Below are positions 37,021 through 45,810 of a stretch of 47,149 nt of DNA, piece after piece. Below the pieces are notes generated by a model. That model did no database searches and had not been told where the DNA came from. It was given only the letters and a program-made list of their open reading frames with translations. Source of the DNA: Methanosaeta sp. PtaU1.Bin112 (GTDB lineage Archaea > Halobacteriota > Methanosarcinia > Methanotrichales > Methanotrichaceae). Both the position numbers and the translations under genes were made by a program. How positions within the stretch are numbered: the stretch's first letter is position 1; every line of letters begins with the position of its first letter. Location of the stretch: the NCBI GenBank assembly GCA_002067705.1, contig MVRL01000181.1, positions 1-47,149 of the forward strand, written 5' to 3'.

Positions 37021-37977
37021 ATGGGCTTCAGAGAGGACATCCGGACAGTCTTTGCCAAAGACCCTGCCGCCAGATCTGTTCTAGAGGTCATAACCTGCTA
37101 TCCGGGACTGCATGCCATCTGGCTGCATCGGATTTCCCACTTCCTCTGGAGGCACAGATTGATCTTCCTGGCCAGATTCACCTCGCACATATCCCGTTTT
37201 CTCACTGGTGTGGAGATTCACCCGGGAGCTAAGATCGGCAAGCGTTTCTTTATAGACCATGGCATGGGAGTGGTCATAGGCGAGACAGCCGAGGTGGGGG
37301 ATGATGTCCTGATGTACATGGGCACTGTTCTCGGCGGCACCAGCCTGGACAAGGTCAAGCGCCATCCCACCATTGAAGACAATGTGGTCATCGGCGCCGG
37401 GTCCATCATCCTCGGGCCCATAACCGTGGGACGGGGAGCTAAGATCGGCGCGGGCTCAGTGGTGGTCCGTCCCGTGCCGGCAGGAGCGACAGTGGTAGGT
37501 GTGCCTGGAAGAATCGCTGAGCCGCAGTGCCCGGCCATGGCAACTGACCTCAATTATGCCGATCTGCCCGATCCCATGCTGCGCGTGGTCAGCCGGCTGC
37601 TGGACAGACAAAACAGGCTGGAGGATCGGCTGCGGGATTTGCAGAAAGCCTTGCCCGGTCCGGAAGGAGAGCGGCTCTCCGCCCAGATAGAGAGAGAAGA
37701 GGAGATCCTGGAGGCTCTGCGGGATGTGCTCGATCCTGAGGTGGGAATAGATATCGTGGATCTGGGCCTGATTAAAGACATAACCATCTCCGATGATGGT
37801 AAGGTGGCAGTGAACATGGTCCTGACCTCACGGGTCTGCCCTATGGTCAGCCACCTCACCGAACAGATCTGCCGTCGGGTGGAAGGATTGCCCGGCGTTC
37901 GCCAGGTCGAGGTCAAAGTTCTTGACGAGCCCTGGAATTGGGATCAGTTCGTCCGTCGGCAGAAGGCGAGGGCCTAG
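37021..37977 (+). CDS. cysE: Serine O-acetyltransferase fused to DUF59 (MIP18/SufT-like) domain
   Basis: 318 aa. Residues about 1-170: short-type CysE with left-handed beta-helix hexapeptides ([49 protein letters not shown]) and the GETAEVG active region, making O-acetylserine for cysK. A charged helical linker of about 50 residues follows. Then, at about 225-305, DUF59 ([28 protein letters not shown] with the conserved Cys), a domain of Fe-S assembly factors. The fusion physically links cysteine supply to Fe-S assembly. ATG 37021 chosen; the frame overlaps cysK if extended. Confidence 0.93.
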   Translation: MGFREDIRTVFAKDPAARSVLEVITCYPGLHAIWLHRISHFLWRHRLIFLARFTSHISRFLTGVEIHPGAKIGKRFFIDHGMGVVIGETAEVGDDVLMYMGTVLGGTSLDKVKRHPTIEDNVVIGAGSIILGPITVGRGAKIGAGSVVVRPVPAGATVVGVPGRIAEPQCPAMATDLNYADLPDPMLRVVSRLLDRQNRLEDRLRDLQKALPGPEGERLSAQIEREEEILEALRDVLDPEVGIDIVDLGLIKDITISDDGKVAVNMVLTSRVCPMVSHLTEQICRRVEGLPGVRQVEVKVLDEPWNWDQFVRRQKARA

Positions 37978-37979
37978 AT

Positions 37980-38651
37980 ATGACCAAGATATCCGGAATG
38001 CTGCCGGGCTATAATTGCGGCGAATGCGGTCATCGACAGTGCAAGGACTACGCAGAAGAGATATCCATAAAGGGTGACTTCGGCAAATGCCCTCACCTTG
38101 AGCTGGAGAGATTCGTCGATATCAGGGCCGAGATCAAGGAGTTCCTATCAACTCACATTATCGAGGACAGAGTCGAAGATCTCCCGCCCGCATGCCAAGG
38201 TTGTGGAGAAGGGATCGCGGGATTGAAAGGTGATCGAAAGGCCGAATTCTCTCTGGGCCCAATTCCCGGAGAGCCATCATGCCGCGAGGATCTGTATCCC
38301 TTCTCCAGGCCTGAGGACATTGAGCCTGGAGACGTTCTGAGGTACAGGGCACTGGGCTGCCCCGTAATACATTTTGCCAGAGTAAGAGAGTACAGCAAAG
38401 GCATAGCATCAGTCCATCTGGCAGGTCCTCACCAACTCCTGAGCGATGATTTCCAGTATAAAGATGTGGGCACCTGCATGGTCACGGGCTTCGAAGGATC
38501 CGTCAACATTGGCCGGATACCTGACGTAGGCGAAACAGTCAAGTTCCTGCCCAGCCACTGCCGCATGCAGCAGGTACATTCAGGAGTTATTGTCCATTCA
38601 GAAGGAAACCGATTGAGAATTGAGGGAATTGACCTGAAAATATGGCGCTAA
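37980..38651 (+). CDS. Fe-S domain protein of the cysK-cysE operon
   Basis: 223 aa. The N-terminal Fe-S domain (YNCGECGHRQCKDYAEEI, then GKCP) has four Cys for a [4Fe-4S] cluster, as in the acetyl-CoA synthase/Rnf-type Fe-S module. CQGCGEG follows at about 80. The C-terminal half has no recognised domain (VIHFARVREYSKGIASVHLAGP). Starts two bases after the cysE-DUF59 stop. May accept a cluster from, or regulate, that protein; unproven. Confidence 0.85.
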   Translation: MTKISGMLPGYNCGECGHRQCKDYAEEISIKGDFGKCPHLELERFVDIRAEIKEFLSTHIIEDRVEDLPPACQGCGEGIAGLKGDRKAEFSLGPIPGEPSCREDLYPFSRPEDIEPGDVLRYRALGCPVIHFARVREYSKGIASVHLAGPHQLLSDDFQYKDVGTCMVTGFEGSVNIGRIPDVGETVKFLPSHCRMQQVHSGVIVHSEGNRLRIEGIDLKIWR

Positions 38652-38984
38652 GACTCGCATTCATAGGGAGAAAAGCCGATGCTGCCCAGCTTTCCGACCA
38701 TCTGCAGAGCTGCCGATGGCTAAATGCCGCTGTCAACTTGGTCGTGGCTCAATGAGAGGCCATGTCTCGTGCAAATCTTGCCTGTATCCTAACATTTATT
38801 GAACTGCGGAGTATATGCAAGTCTGGAGAAGTTGGAATGAGGAATCTAAAGCAACGGTCAGACAGGATTCTTCAGCTGGAGGTGACGGCTGAGTAGGACC
38901 AGACAATGCTCCTTTCCTTTGTATCTATTTTTTTCGGCAAATTCCTTCCAGCCTGCCCGGAGGCCTCCGAAGCAATTATCAGAT
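38642..38984 (+). other. Possible gene stump and spacer before the IS element
   Basis: An ATG at 38642 inside the end of the Fe-S gene opens a 37-codon frame (LRLAFIGRKADAAQLSDHL, stop at 38755) that looks like the beginning of a truncated protein. The rest up to the IS end shows no gene; a T-run (38928-38934) could be a terminator and GGAGGCCTCC is a short palindrome at about 38960-38969. Confidence 0.3.
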
Positions 38985-39874
38985 GATCGAAGTCATCTCA
39001 AAATTCTAAATCCTCCTCCAGATCATGAGAAACGCTGCCAACTGTAAGAACCCCTGGAAGCACGCGTCAATTCTCTCATGTCGTGTCGCGATCCTCCTGA
39101 ATCCGAGCTTGAGCCACCCGAAGAATCTCTCGACGACGCCCCGGTTCTTGTAAGTGGCCTCATCAAATCTCGTGGGTCTGCCCCGCGAAGGCTTCTTCTG
39201 ATTGCGTTTATTGGCCGGTATGTTGCTCTTGATGCCTCTCCTCCTGAGATAAGCCCGAATTGAATCAGAGTCGTAACCCGCGTCGGCTACTACTTCTACA
39301 GGCCTGGTCCTTGGCCTACCTCTACCGATATTGATCCTGATATCAGCCATGACAGGCTCAAACTGCTGGCTGTCATGCTCATTACCTGGACCAGTTACAA
39401 TGCTCAGAGGCAGACCTTCTGACGAGACAGCCACATGAACCTTCACGCCTTTGCGTCTCTTGTGGCCGTTGTACCTGGAGGAGGCACCCCCTTTTTCGAG
39501 TCGACGAGAGTGCTATCGACAGCTACTACATCCAGATCAAGCTTGCCTTGTGCGTATGCGCGCTCCTGCAGGGCCGATAGGATCCTCTTCCAGACTCCTT
39601 CTTCGGACCATCTCTTATGTCTTCGCCAGGCCGTCTGATGCGCACCGTAGCAGTCTGGCATATCGTGCCATCTGCAGCCTGTTGCCAGGACGTACCGTAT
39701 GCCATTAATGGTCTTGCGGTCGTCCGCTCTCTTCCGACCCACTATGGGCTGCGGCGGAAGAAGCGGCTTGATAAACGACCACTGATCATCGGTCAGATCC
39801 TCAAACTCCATTGCTACTACCCAGGTAGCAGTACTTCACGAAGAGGTATTTATAGTTTCGAGATGACTTCGATC
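38985..39874 (-). mobile_element. IS5-family insertion sequence (about 890 bp)
   Basis: Ends are the inverted repeats GATCGAAGTCATCTC (38985-38999) and GAGATGACTTCGATC (39860-39874), 15 of 15 complementary, with similarity running three bases further inward. One transposase in two overlapping frames lies between. Size and two-frame layout fit the IS427-like subgroup. Only three bases separate the right end from the ATG at 39878. No clear target duplication was recognised. Confidence 0.88.
39006..39811 (-). CDS. IS5-family transposase, two frames joined by a likely -1 frameshift
   Basis: Frame A 39811-39443 (122 aa) starts MEFEDLTDDQW and has the first DDE Asp in VVAVDSTLVD. Frame B (to 39006) carries EVVADAGYDSDSIR (second Asp) and VVERFFGWLK (Glu). 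AAAAAGGGGG on the coding strand (39487-39496) lies where a -1 slip would give DSKKGGASSRYNGHKRRKGVKVHVAV, the usual family sequence, instead of the frame A ending DAKA. So a fused product of about 268 aa is expected and the gene is probably functional. Confidence 0.88.
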
Positions 39875-39877
39875 TAT

Positions 39878-40804
39878 ATGGCTATCCCCTTAAAGATCGG
39901 TTATCTACCTACGCTGTATCACACAAGCTTTGTTCTTCGCTCCTCAGGGCGGATGGATGACCTGGGCATCAATGCCACCTGGAAGCTATTTCCTAATGGA
40001 CCGGAGATGGTGGAGGCATTTAGCCGAGAGGAAATTGATTTGGGCTACCTCGGGCTTCCTCCAGCAATGATTGGAATTAGCAGAGGCCTTAAGATCAAAT
40101 GCGTGGCCGGTGGACATGTGGAAGGAACAGTTTTAATAGGGGATAGAAGCTGCCAAGTCAAGGAGAAGGCATCTGATGCCCTGGCTCAGTTCAAAGACAG
40201 GATCATAGGCACCCCCAGGAGGGGCTCAATCCATGATGTCATCCTGCGCGAGTTCGCAAGAGATTGGGAGCTTGCAGATTCGATAGAGATCAAAAACTTC
40301 GACTGGGCAGATTTTATTCTGGACGCCTTGATGGATGGAGAGATCGATGGAGCCTGCGGAACACCAGCACTGGCAGTCCTGGCCAGGCGGCAAGGAGCCA
40401 AGATAATCCTCCCGCCTGATAAGATCTGGCCGTTTAATCCCAGCTATGGCATTATCGCCAGGGAGAGTTTTATACTGCAATCGCCTCTCGCCCTGGAGGA
40501 TTTTCTTGTACTGCATGAAGACGCATGCAACCTATTGCGTGTTCACCCGCAAATAGCAGCGAGCAGGGTGCATAATGACATAAAGATCATCAATGAGGAT
40601 TTCGCCAGCGAGGTTTTGGCAGTCTCGCCTAAATACTGTGCCAGCCTTCCTGATGAATATATTGATTCGTCGCTAGCTTTCGTGCCAGTGCTGAAAGATA
40701 TGGGCTACATTGACAGGGATCTGGAAAAAGAGGATGTTTTCTGGACCGATGCCATAAAGAGAGTTCATCCCCATAAGCATCATTATTCTCTTGTCTGCCA
40801 GTAA
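39878..40804 (+). CDS. NitT/TauT-type solute-binding protein without signal peptide
   Basis: 308 aa from ATG 39878 (MAIPLKIGYLPTLYHTSF). Binding-protein fold of the nitrate/sulfonate/thiamine-precursor group: FSREEIDLGYLGLPPAMIG, TPRRGSIHDVILREFA, GACGTPALAVLARRQ. It lacks a signal peptide, so either it is a cytoplasmic sensor/binding protein or the export signal was cut off by the IS, whose inverted repeat ends three bases before the ATG. The native promoter and ribosome site are gone. No permease nearby. Confidence 0.8.
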   Translation: MAIPLKIGYLPTLYHTSFVLRSSGRMDDLGINATWKLFPNGPEMVEAFSREEIDLGYLGLPPAMIGISRGLKIKCVAGGHVEGTVLIGDRSCQVKEKASDALAQFKDRIIGTPRRGSIHDVILREFARDWELADSIEIKNFDWADFILDALMDGEIDGACGTPALAVLARRQGAKIILPPDKIWPFNPSYGIIARESFILQSPLALEDFLVLHEDACNLLRVHPQIAASRVHNDIKIINEDFASEVLAVSPKYCASLPDEYIDSSLAFVPVLKDMGYIDRDLEKEDVFWTDAIKRVHPHKHHYSLVCQ

Positions 40805-40845
40805 TCCTCAATTGCATATAGAGATCGTCAGCCAAAAATTTAATC

Positions 40846-42006
40846 TCACTTCGGTCCCAGAGCCGACATCTCCCTGAGGCGGGATACGGACTCTTCAATT
40901 GCCTGGCTGGCAAAATCGATATCTTTCAGAGTATTGCTCCTTCCCAGAGTTATACGCAGAGAGCCATGGCACTCTACTGGCCCGAGTCCAATTGCGGTGA
41001 GGACATGGCTGGCGGCAAGCTTTTTGGATGAGCATGCCGATCCGGTGGAGGCTGCTATGCCTCTGGCGTCCAGAAGTAGGATGAGCGACTCGCCTTCAAT
41101 ATACCTGAATCCGAAGTTGAGATTGGAAGGCAATCTCTGGCTTGGATGCCCATTGAGCCAGGACTCGCCTATCCTGCCGAGCACAGCCTCTTTAAGACGA
41201 TCTCTTAGAGCCGTTTGCCTCTTTTCTTCATCAGTCATGGTTTTTTTTGCCAGGTCGGCGGCTCTTCCCAGTCCCACTATGCCGGGAACATTCTCCGTTC
41301 CGGATCTCATCCCTCCCTCATGGCCTCCACCCTGCTGTATGCTCTCTATCTTGACTCCTTTGCGGACAAAGAGAGCTCCAATGCCCTTTGGGCCGTAGAG
41401 CTTATGCCCGGATATAGAGAGCGCATCCAGGCCCAGAGCCTTCGCATCCACTGGTATCTTGCCCGCGGTCTGGACGCCATCGGTATGAAAATAGATCCCT
41501 TTCTCTCTGGCGATCTGCCCGATCTCATGCAGCGGCTGGATGGTGCCTATCTCGTTGTTGGCATGCATGATTGAGATGAGGATAGTATCAGGGCGAATTG
41601 CCGCTCTCACTGCATCGGGCTCCACCAGGCCCTCTCTTGTGACGGGAAGATAAGTCACATCATAGTCCAATCTGGTCAGAGCCCTGCACACCTCCAATAC
41701 AGCCGGATGCTCGAAGGAGGATGTTATTATGTGACGACCCTTCTTTCTGTTCTTCAAGGCAATGCCTTTCAAGGCGAGGTTGTCCGATTCTGTGCCGCCG
41801 CTGGTAAAATAGATCTCGGATGGCTCGGCGTTGATGAGGGCTGCTACTTTGGACCTCGCCTCTTCAATGGCTGCTCTTGCCTCAAGGCCGAAGCTGTGAA
41901 GGCTAGAGGCATTTCCATACAGATCGGAAAAATAGGGAAGCATTGCCTGCAGCACCTCCGGGGCTACAGGGGTGGTTGCAGCATGATCCATATAGACTCT
42001 ATTCAT
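40846..42006 (-). CDS. iscS: Cysteine desulfurase (canonical IscS/NifS)
   Basis: 386 aa. PLP lysine present (SGHKLYGPKG, Lys202); active-site loop Cys325 in STGSACSSKK; MDHAATTP start. Releases sulfur from cysteine as persulfide for Fe-S clusters, TusA and thiolation. Stands alone under operator F. Together with the lysine-less homologue at 28902 it suggests division of labour between sulfur mobilisation and scaffold roles. Confidence 0.95.
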   Translation of the reverse strand: MNRVYMDHAATTPVAPEVLQAMLPYFSDLYGNASSLHSFGLEARAAIEEARSKVAALINAEPSEIYFTSGGTESDNLALKGIALKNRKKGRHIITSSFEHPAVLEVCRALTRLDYDVTYLPVTREGLVEPDAVRAAIRPDTILISIMHANNEIGTIQPLHEIGQIAREKGIYFHTDGVQTAGKIPVDAKALGLDALSISGHKLYGPKGIGALFVRKGVKIESIQQGGGHEGGMRSGTENVPGIVGLGRAADLAKKTMTDEEKRQTALRDRLKEAVLGRIGESWLNGHPSQRLPSNLNFGFRYIEGESLILLLDARGIAASTGSACSSKKLAASHVLTAIGLGPVECHGSLRITLGRSNTLKDIDFASQAIEESVSRLREMSALGPK

Positions 42007-42105
42007 GACTATTTTCCTCCAGATAGATTGATGCTTTCTCCATTTGCTGCGCTCATGGCAAAGCCGAAATTGAAATTATCTCGGGAATGACCAACTAGAG
42101 TATCA

Positions 42106-42119
42106 ATAACAATTGTTAT
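42106..42119. promoter_or_regulatory. Sulfur-island operator F (iscS promoter)
   Basis: ATAACAATTGTTAT, perfect, core 42109-42116; TATA CTTTATAT at 42121-42128 on the minus strand, 12 bp centre to centre, identical geometry to operator E. Confidence 0.85.
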
Positions 42120-42242
42120 CATATAAAGGCATTGGCCAAGCATCTCTGCGAGGACATCTCTGCACAACTATAGAACTAAGCAATTTTTGCCTCTATGCTC
42201 GGCTTTATTCAATATCTGCTCCATCGAACTCTACGATAAAAT

Positions 42243-43052
42243 ATGTTCATCGAAGTTGATCCAGATGTCAGATTGTTCGTGCAGGACTGGGGCAGCGGTA
42301 GACCGTTTGTGTTCATTCACGGCTGGCCTTTGAGTCATAAGGTATTCGAGTATCAGATGGTGCCGCTCTCGAGAGCAGGCTATAGAGCTATAGGCATAGA
42401 CCTGAGGGGCTTTGGACAATCAGATAAGCCCTGGCAGGGAAACGATTACGATACATGGGCTCAGGACATCAGAAAGGTCATCGAAAAGCTGGATTTGCAA
42501 GATGTACTTCTCGCTGGCTTTTCCATGGGCGGAGCGATCGCCATGCATTACGCAGCCCTGCAAAAAGATACAAGAGTAACCAGGCTGGCACTCATGGGGG
42601 CGGCGGGACCGCTTTTCTCAAAAAGAGCAGATAATCCTCATGGCACACCACTCGAAGAAATAGAAGAGAAACTTGCAGCAGCTTATAGAGATCGATCCAA
42701 GCTTGCAAGAGATCTGGGAATGGTAAATTTTCACACAACAGCCAGTCCGCAGTTCTACGGTTGGCTTGAAGGCATTCGAATGGAAGCATCGCCGCATGCG
42801 ACTGTGCGCGGACTTGAGGAGCTGGGGGATCGAGACCTTCGAGGCGAGCTGAAAGATATTGAAATTCCCACAAAAATCTTCCATGGCGTTCATGATCAGG
42901 TGGTGCCTTTCCAGCTAGCTGAGGAGCTGCATAGACTTATAAAGGACTCAGTGATTGTACCATTTCGCAATAGCGGCCATGGCCTATTTTACGATGAGCG
43001 GGATAAACTAAACAATGAGTTAGCACAGTTCATCAATCAATTGCGTCTCTGA
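42243..43052 (+). CDS. Alpha/beta-hydrolase (haloperoxidase/esterase-like)
   Basis: 269 aa. FIHGWPLSHKVFEYQ oxyanion region, nucleophile Ser in GFSMGG (about 98), Asp in GVHDQVVP (about 217), His in NSGHGLF (about 246). Family members are called non-heme chloroperoxidases or arylesterases, but true activity is usually esterase. No operator precedes it. Single gene. Confidence 0.9.
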   Translation: MFIEVDPDVRLFVQDWGSGRPFVFIHGWPLSHKVFEYQMVPLSRAGYRAIGIDLRGFGQSDKPWQGNDYDTWAQDIRKVIEKLDLQDVLLAGFSMGGAIAMHYAALQKDTRVTRLALMGAAGPLFSKRADNPHGTPLEEIEEKLAAAYRDRSKLARDLGMVNFHTTASPQFYGWLEGIRMEASPHATVRGLEELGDRDLRGELKDIEIPTKIFHGVHDQVVPFQLAEELHRLIKDSVIVPFRNSGHGLFYDERDKLNNELAQFINQLRL

Positions 43053-43113
43053 ATGATTTCGAAAACCTAAACCAGGCTGCTGGCCTGCTTTAGCAGCCTG
43101 TCTTCTGGTAGAG

Positions 43114-44490
43114 TTAATTAATGCGCAATTTATACTTGCTCGCTATATCCAGGAACGACGCTGCCGTATACTTTATCTGCTCCCAGCTTTGGCCGTAGGT
43201 GTTCAGCTTCCATGTGCGAGTAGCTCCGGCAAATTCGCCAATAATCCCCCTATCTTTAAGCTCGTCACTAAAGAAAAAGCCTCTTCTCTTATGCGTCTTC
43301 GCAACCACATCAAAGCTCCCTGTTGTATCTACTTTGGAAAGAGTATGCCTACGAGGCCATTCGCTCAAGACCTTCGATCCCTGAATCCGCAAGAACTGAT
43401 TCAGGAAGTAGTTGGATTTCTTAACCTCTTCCTCCCAGTTAGCAGTCCGCTCTTTTATCCGCGGAAAAGATGCGATCATCGAAAGCAATGTGGCACCCAT
43501 AAGGGTGCAGCCCATGTTTTCGACCTCTTTCACTCCGAACTTCCTTCCAGTCAGGTCGCCAACCATCTGAGTTGTTCTGAAGAGTTTTGGTGCCCATTCA
43601 TCGGTTGTGGCAAGAACGCCAGAGGGGGCAACTGATGCCATGCTCTTGTGGCCTGATCCAACAATGAAATCCGCACCGATCTTTCCACCATCTACAGGCA
43701 TCACGCCCACCGTGTAAGCTCCGTTGTAAAGGAATGGAATTCCATAGTCTTTTGCCACTTTTCCAATTCCGTATACATCATGTTCGTTGGCGAACTGGTA
43801 ATCGAAGTGATCAATCATGATGAGCTTAGGAAGCCTACCAGTCTCGCTCTTCACATCTTCGATCTTCTGGGCCGTGGCATCTGCGGTGACGACATTTCTT
43901 TCATTTAATGGAACCTCTCTCACCACCCCTCCGGCAACCTCCACTGCCAGGAACTCTGTATAGTGGGCTAGAGACGAGACAATCACACTGTCGCCTTTCT
44001 CCACTAAGGATTGGGTCACTGCCTGAAAGCCCCGACGAGCTCCAGGAACTACGCGCGCTTGGTCCATATTCAGGAACTTTGCCAGGTCCTGGTGGAACTC
44101 TTCGATTGGCGGTCTGGTGATCTTATCTAGCCGGAAGGGCTTTCGGCAATAATCGCATGTAGAGTAGCCATCCCCATAGGATATGATTGCCTTGCGGGCC
44201 TCTGGAGTGAGCCTGCCTGCAGCCTGGATAGGATGGATGTTGATGAACTCTTCTTCCCTGGTCCTGGGATCGAGCTTTCCTACTCTGTTGCAGGCGGGTT
44301 TGCCTTCACCATTCTCTAAGTCGGAGATGATGCCTTTAATCCTAGCAATGGTGCTCGAAAACTGTTCCTTCTGTTTCTCATCGAAACCTACAGGTAGAGA
44401 TTGCCGAAAGATCTCTCGGATATCCTCCAGCGCAAAAAGTGCCTCATATGTTTTCTGAATCTGTAGTGTTTTTTTAGATTTGTTCACCAT
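43114..44490 (-). CDS. pscS: O-phosphoseryl-tRNA:Cys-tRNA synthase (SepCysS) with N-terminal extension
   Basis: 458 aa; PLP enzyme turning Sep-tRNA-Cys into Cys-tRNA-Cys with a sulfur donor. PLP lysine in GSGHKSMASVAPSG (Lys282). The conserved Cys pair CDYC (112/115) forms the persulfide/Fe-S site of the family. INIHPIQAAGRLTPEAR is the usual start of the catalytic part, so the first 80 or so residues are extra, helical and charged. SepRS is not in the window. With cysS both Cys-tRNA routes are present. A palindrome TTGCATGCAA lies upstream near 44535-44544. Confidence 0.95.
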   Translation of the reverse strand: MVNKSKKTLQIQKTYEALFALEDIREIFRQSLPVGFDEKQKEQFSSTIARIKGIISDLENGEGKPACNRVGKLDPRTREEEFINIHPIQAAGRLTPEARKAIISYGDGYSTCDYCRKPFRLDKITRPPIEEFHQDLAKFLNMDQARVVPGARRGFQAVTQSLVEKGDSVIVSSLAHYTEFLAVEVAGGVVREVPLNERNVVTADATAQKIEDVKSETGRLPKLIMIDHFDYQFANEHDVYGIGKVAKDYGIPFLYNGAYTVGVMPVDGGKIGADFIVGSGHKSMASVAPSGVLATTDEWAPKLFRTTQMVGDLTGRKFGVKEVENMGCTLMGATLLSMIASFPRIKERTANWEEEVKKSNYFLNQFLRIQGSKVLSEWPRRHTLSKVDTTGSFDVVAKTHKRRGFFFSDELKDRGIIGEFAGATRTWKLNTYGQSWEQIKYTAASFLDIASKYKLRIN

Positions 44491-44620
44491 TTCCGGCCTC
44501 CAACATCCAAATTACGGACTTGCAGCAAATATATATTGCATGCAAGGTGCCCAATGCCATTTTAGGGGGGTACTCCTTTTTGGGGGAATATTGAAAGTGT
44601 GAGCTTTCGAAGCTAATCGT

Positions 44621-45562
44621 TTAGATCTTGACATCCAGCATTCTCTCAATCGCTTTTTTCGCCCGAAGAGCGATATCCTCTGGTACTGTCACCCGCGGCT
44701 GAAGGATCTGCAGCGCCCGTAAGACCTTCGTAAGGTCGGTCTTCTTCATATTCTTGCAGATAGCATTCTTACTAAGCGGATAGAATTGCTTCTCTGGATT
44801 CTCTTTCTTCAGCCGGTAGACCATGCCTGCCTCAGTTCCAATGATAAATTCCCTGGCAGCACTGGCCTTTGCATGCCGGCTCATGCCAGATGTGCTGCAG
44901 ACGAAATCGGCCAGATCGATGACATCAGGACGACACTCGGGATGTACCAGCACTTCTGCACTGGGATGCTCGGCTCGGGCAGCCAGTACCTCCTGAGCAG
45001 TGAAACGATCATGCACGTAGCAGTAGCCGTCCCAGGGGATTATCGTTTTATCAGTATGGCGAGCTATATAGGCTGCCAAATTTCGATCAGGGACGAAGAT
45101 AATCTGTTTCTCGGACAGAGAGTTTGCCACCTGCAATCCATTGGCAGAGGTGCAACAGATATCGCTCTCCGCTTTTATCTCTGCAGTTGAATTGACATAG
45201 CAAACCACTGCTGCCTCGGGATACAGTCTCTTAAGATCGCGAAGCTGATCGGCAGTGATCATGTGAGCCATCGGGCACCAGGCACTCTTCTCCGGAAGTA
45301 TCACTTTTTTTTGGGGAGAGAGAATGGCAGCAGTCTCCGCCATAAAGTCCACACCACAAAAAATAATAACCTCCGTATCAAGGCGGGATGCCACTCGAGA
45401 GAGCTCAAGGGAGTCACCCACGAAGTCTGCTATATCCTGTACTTCAGGGATCTGGTAATTATGAGCCAGAATAGTCGCGTGGTGCTTATTTTTTAAAGCT
45501 AGAATCTCTCTTGAGATCTCAGTTAGGTTGTCTTTCTGCGAAGTCTTCTCGGATTCGGTCAT
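44621..45562 (-). CDS. nadA: Quinolinate synthase
   Basis: 313 aa; condenses iminoaspartate with DHAP to quinolinate for NAD, using an oxygen-sensitive [4Fe-4S] cluster. Expected Cys positions: VVCYVNS, VHPECRPDV, NAICKNMKK. ILAHNYQIPEVQDIADFVGDSLELS is the family signature. ATG 45562 with GGAGAT upstream is the start; the frame runs back through tRNA-Cys, which is not protein. It follows the tRNA by 17 bases, so it shares the operator G promoter. nadB is absent here. Confidence 0.95.
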   Translation of the reverse strand: MTESEKTSQKDNLTEISREILALKNKHHATILAHNYQIPEVQDIADFVGDSLELSRVASRLDTEVIIFCGVDFMAETAAILSPQKKVILPEKSAWCPMAHMITADQLRDLKRLYPEAAVVCYVNSTAEIKAESDICCTSANGLQVANSLSEKQIIFVPDRNLAAYIARHTDKTIIPWDGYCYVHDRFTAQEVLAARAEHPSAEVLVHPECRPDVIDLADFVCSTSGMSRHAKASAAREFIIGTEAGMVYRLKKENPEKQFYPLSKNAICKNMKKTDLTKVLRALQILQPRVTVPEDIALRAKKAIERMLDVKI

Positions 45563-45579
45563 TTTCTTGAGATCTCCAA

Positions 45580-45651
45580 AGCCAAGGTCCGGATTCGAAC
45601 CGGAGTGGTAATGCTCTGCAGGCATTTGCGTAGCCGCTCCGCCACCTTGGC
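45580..45651 (-). tRNA. tRNA-Cys (GCA), with U73
   Basis: Acceptor GCCAAGG/CCTTGGC, D stem GCG/CGC, anticodon stem AATGC/GCATT with loop CTGCAGA (GCA), T stem TCCGG/CCGGA with TTCGAAT. Discriminator T at 45580, as normal for tRNA-Cys. Leads the nadA transcript under operator G. Differs widely from the tRNA-Cys at 17096. Confidence 0.95.
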
Positions 45652-45701
45652 ACCGCATAGTATGGCTGGCTGCAGGCCATAGTAACATGCTCCGGGGCGC
45701 T

Positions 45702-45715
45702 TTAACAATTGTTAT
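45702..45715. promoter_or_regulatory. Sulfur-island operator G (tRNA-Cys/nadA promoter)
   Basis: TTAACAATTGTTAT, core 45705-45712; TATA CTATATATAC on the minus strand (45717-45726), 13 bp between centres. Controls a tRNA gene. Confidence 0.85.
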
Positions 45716-45762
45716 TGTATATATAGATATTGCACAAAGATTTATATACTAAAATCATTCAA

Positions 45763-45776
45763 TTAACAATTGTGAT
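45763..45776. promoter_or_regulatory. Sulfur-island operator H (regulator promoter)
   Basis: TTAACAATTGTGAT, core 45766-45773, 25 bp after TATA TTTATATA (45741-45748) of the XRE gene. An 11-codon frame (ATG 45775 to TAA 45810) starts at its edge and abuts the regulator ATG. Confidence 0.85.
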
Positions 45777-45810
45777 GAATGCCGAGAGAGCAGGTTTAGG
45801 ATTCGAATAA

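Noticed and set aside
39617-39877. N-terminal 87 codons of a long frame joined to the binding protein at 39878
   Set aside because: They are antisense to the IS5 transposase and its inverted repeat, so not part of the original protein.
45563-45688. nadA frame open upstream to 45688
   Set aside because: It runs through tRNA-Cys; ATG 45562 has a ribosome site and family-like length.
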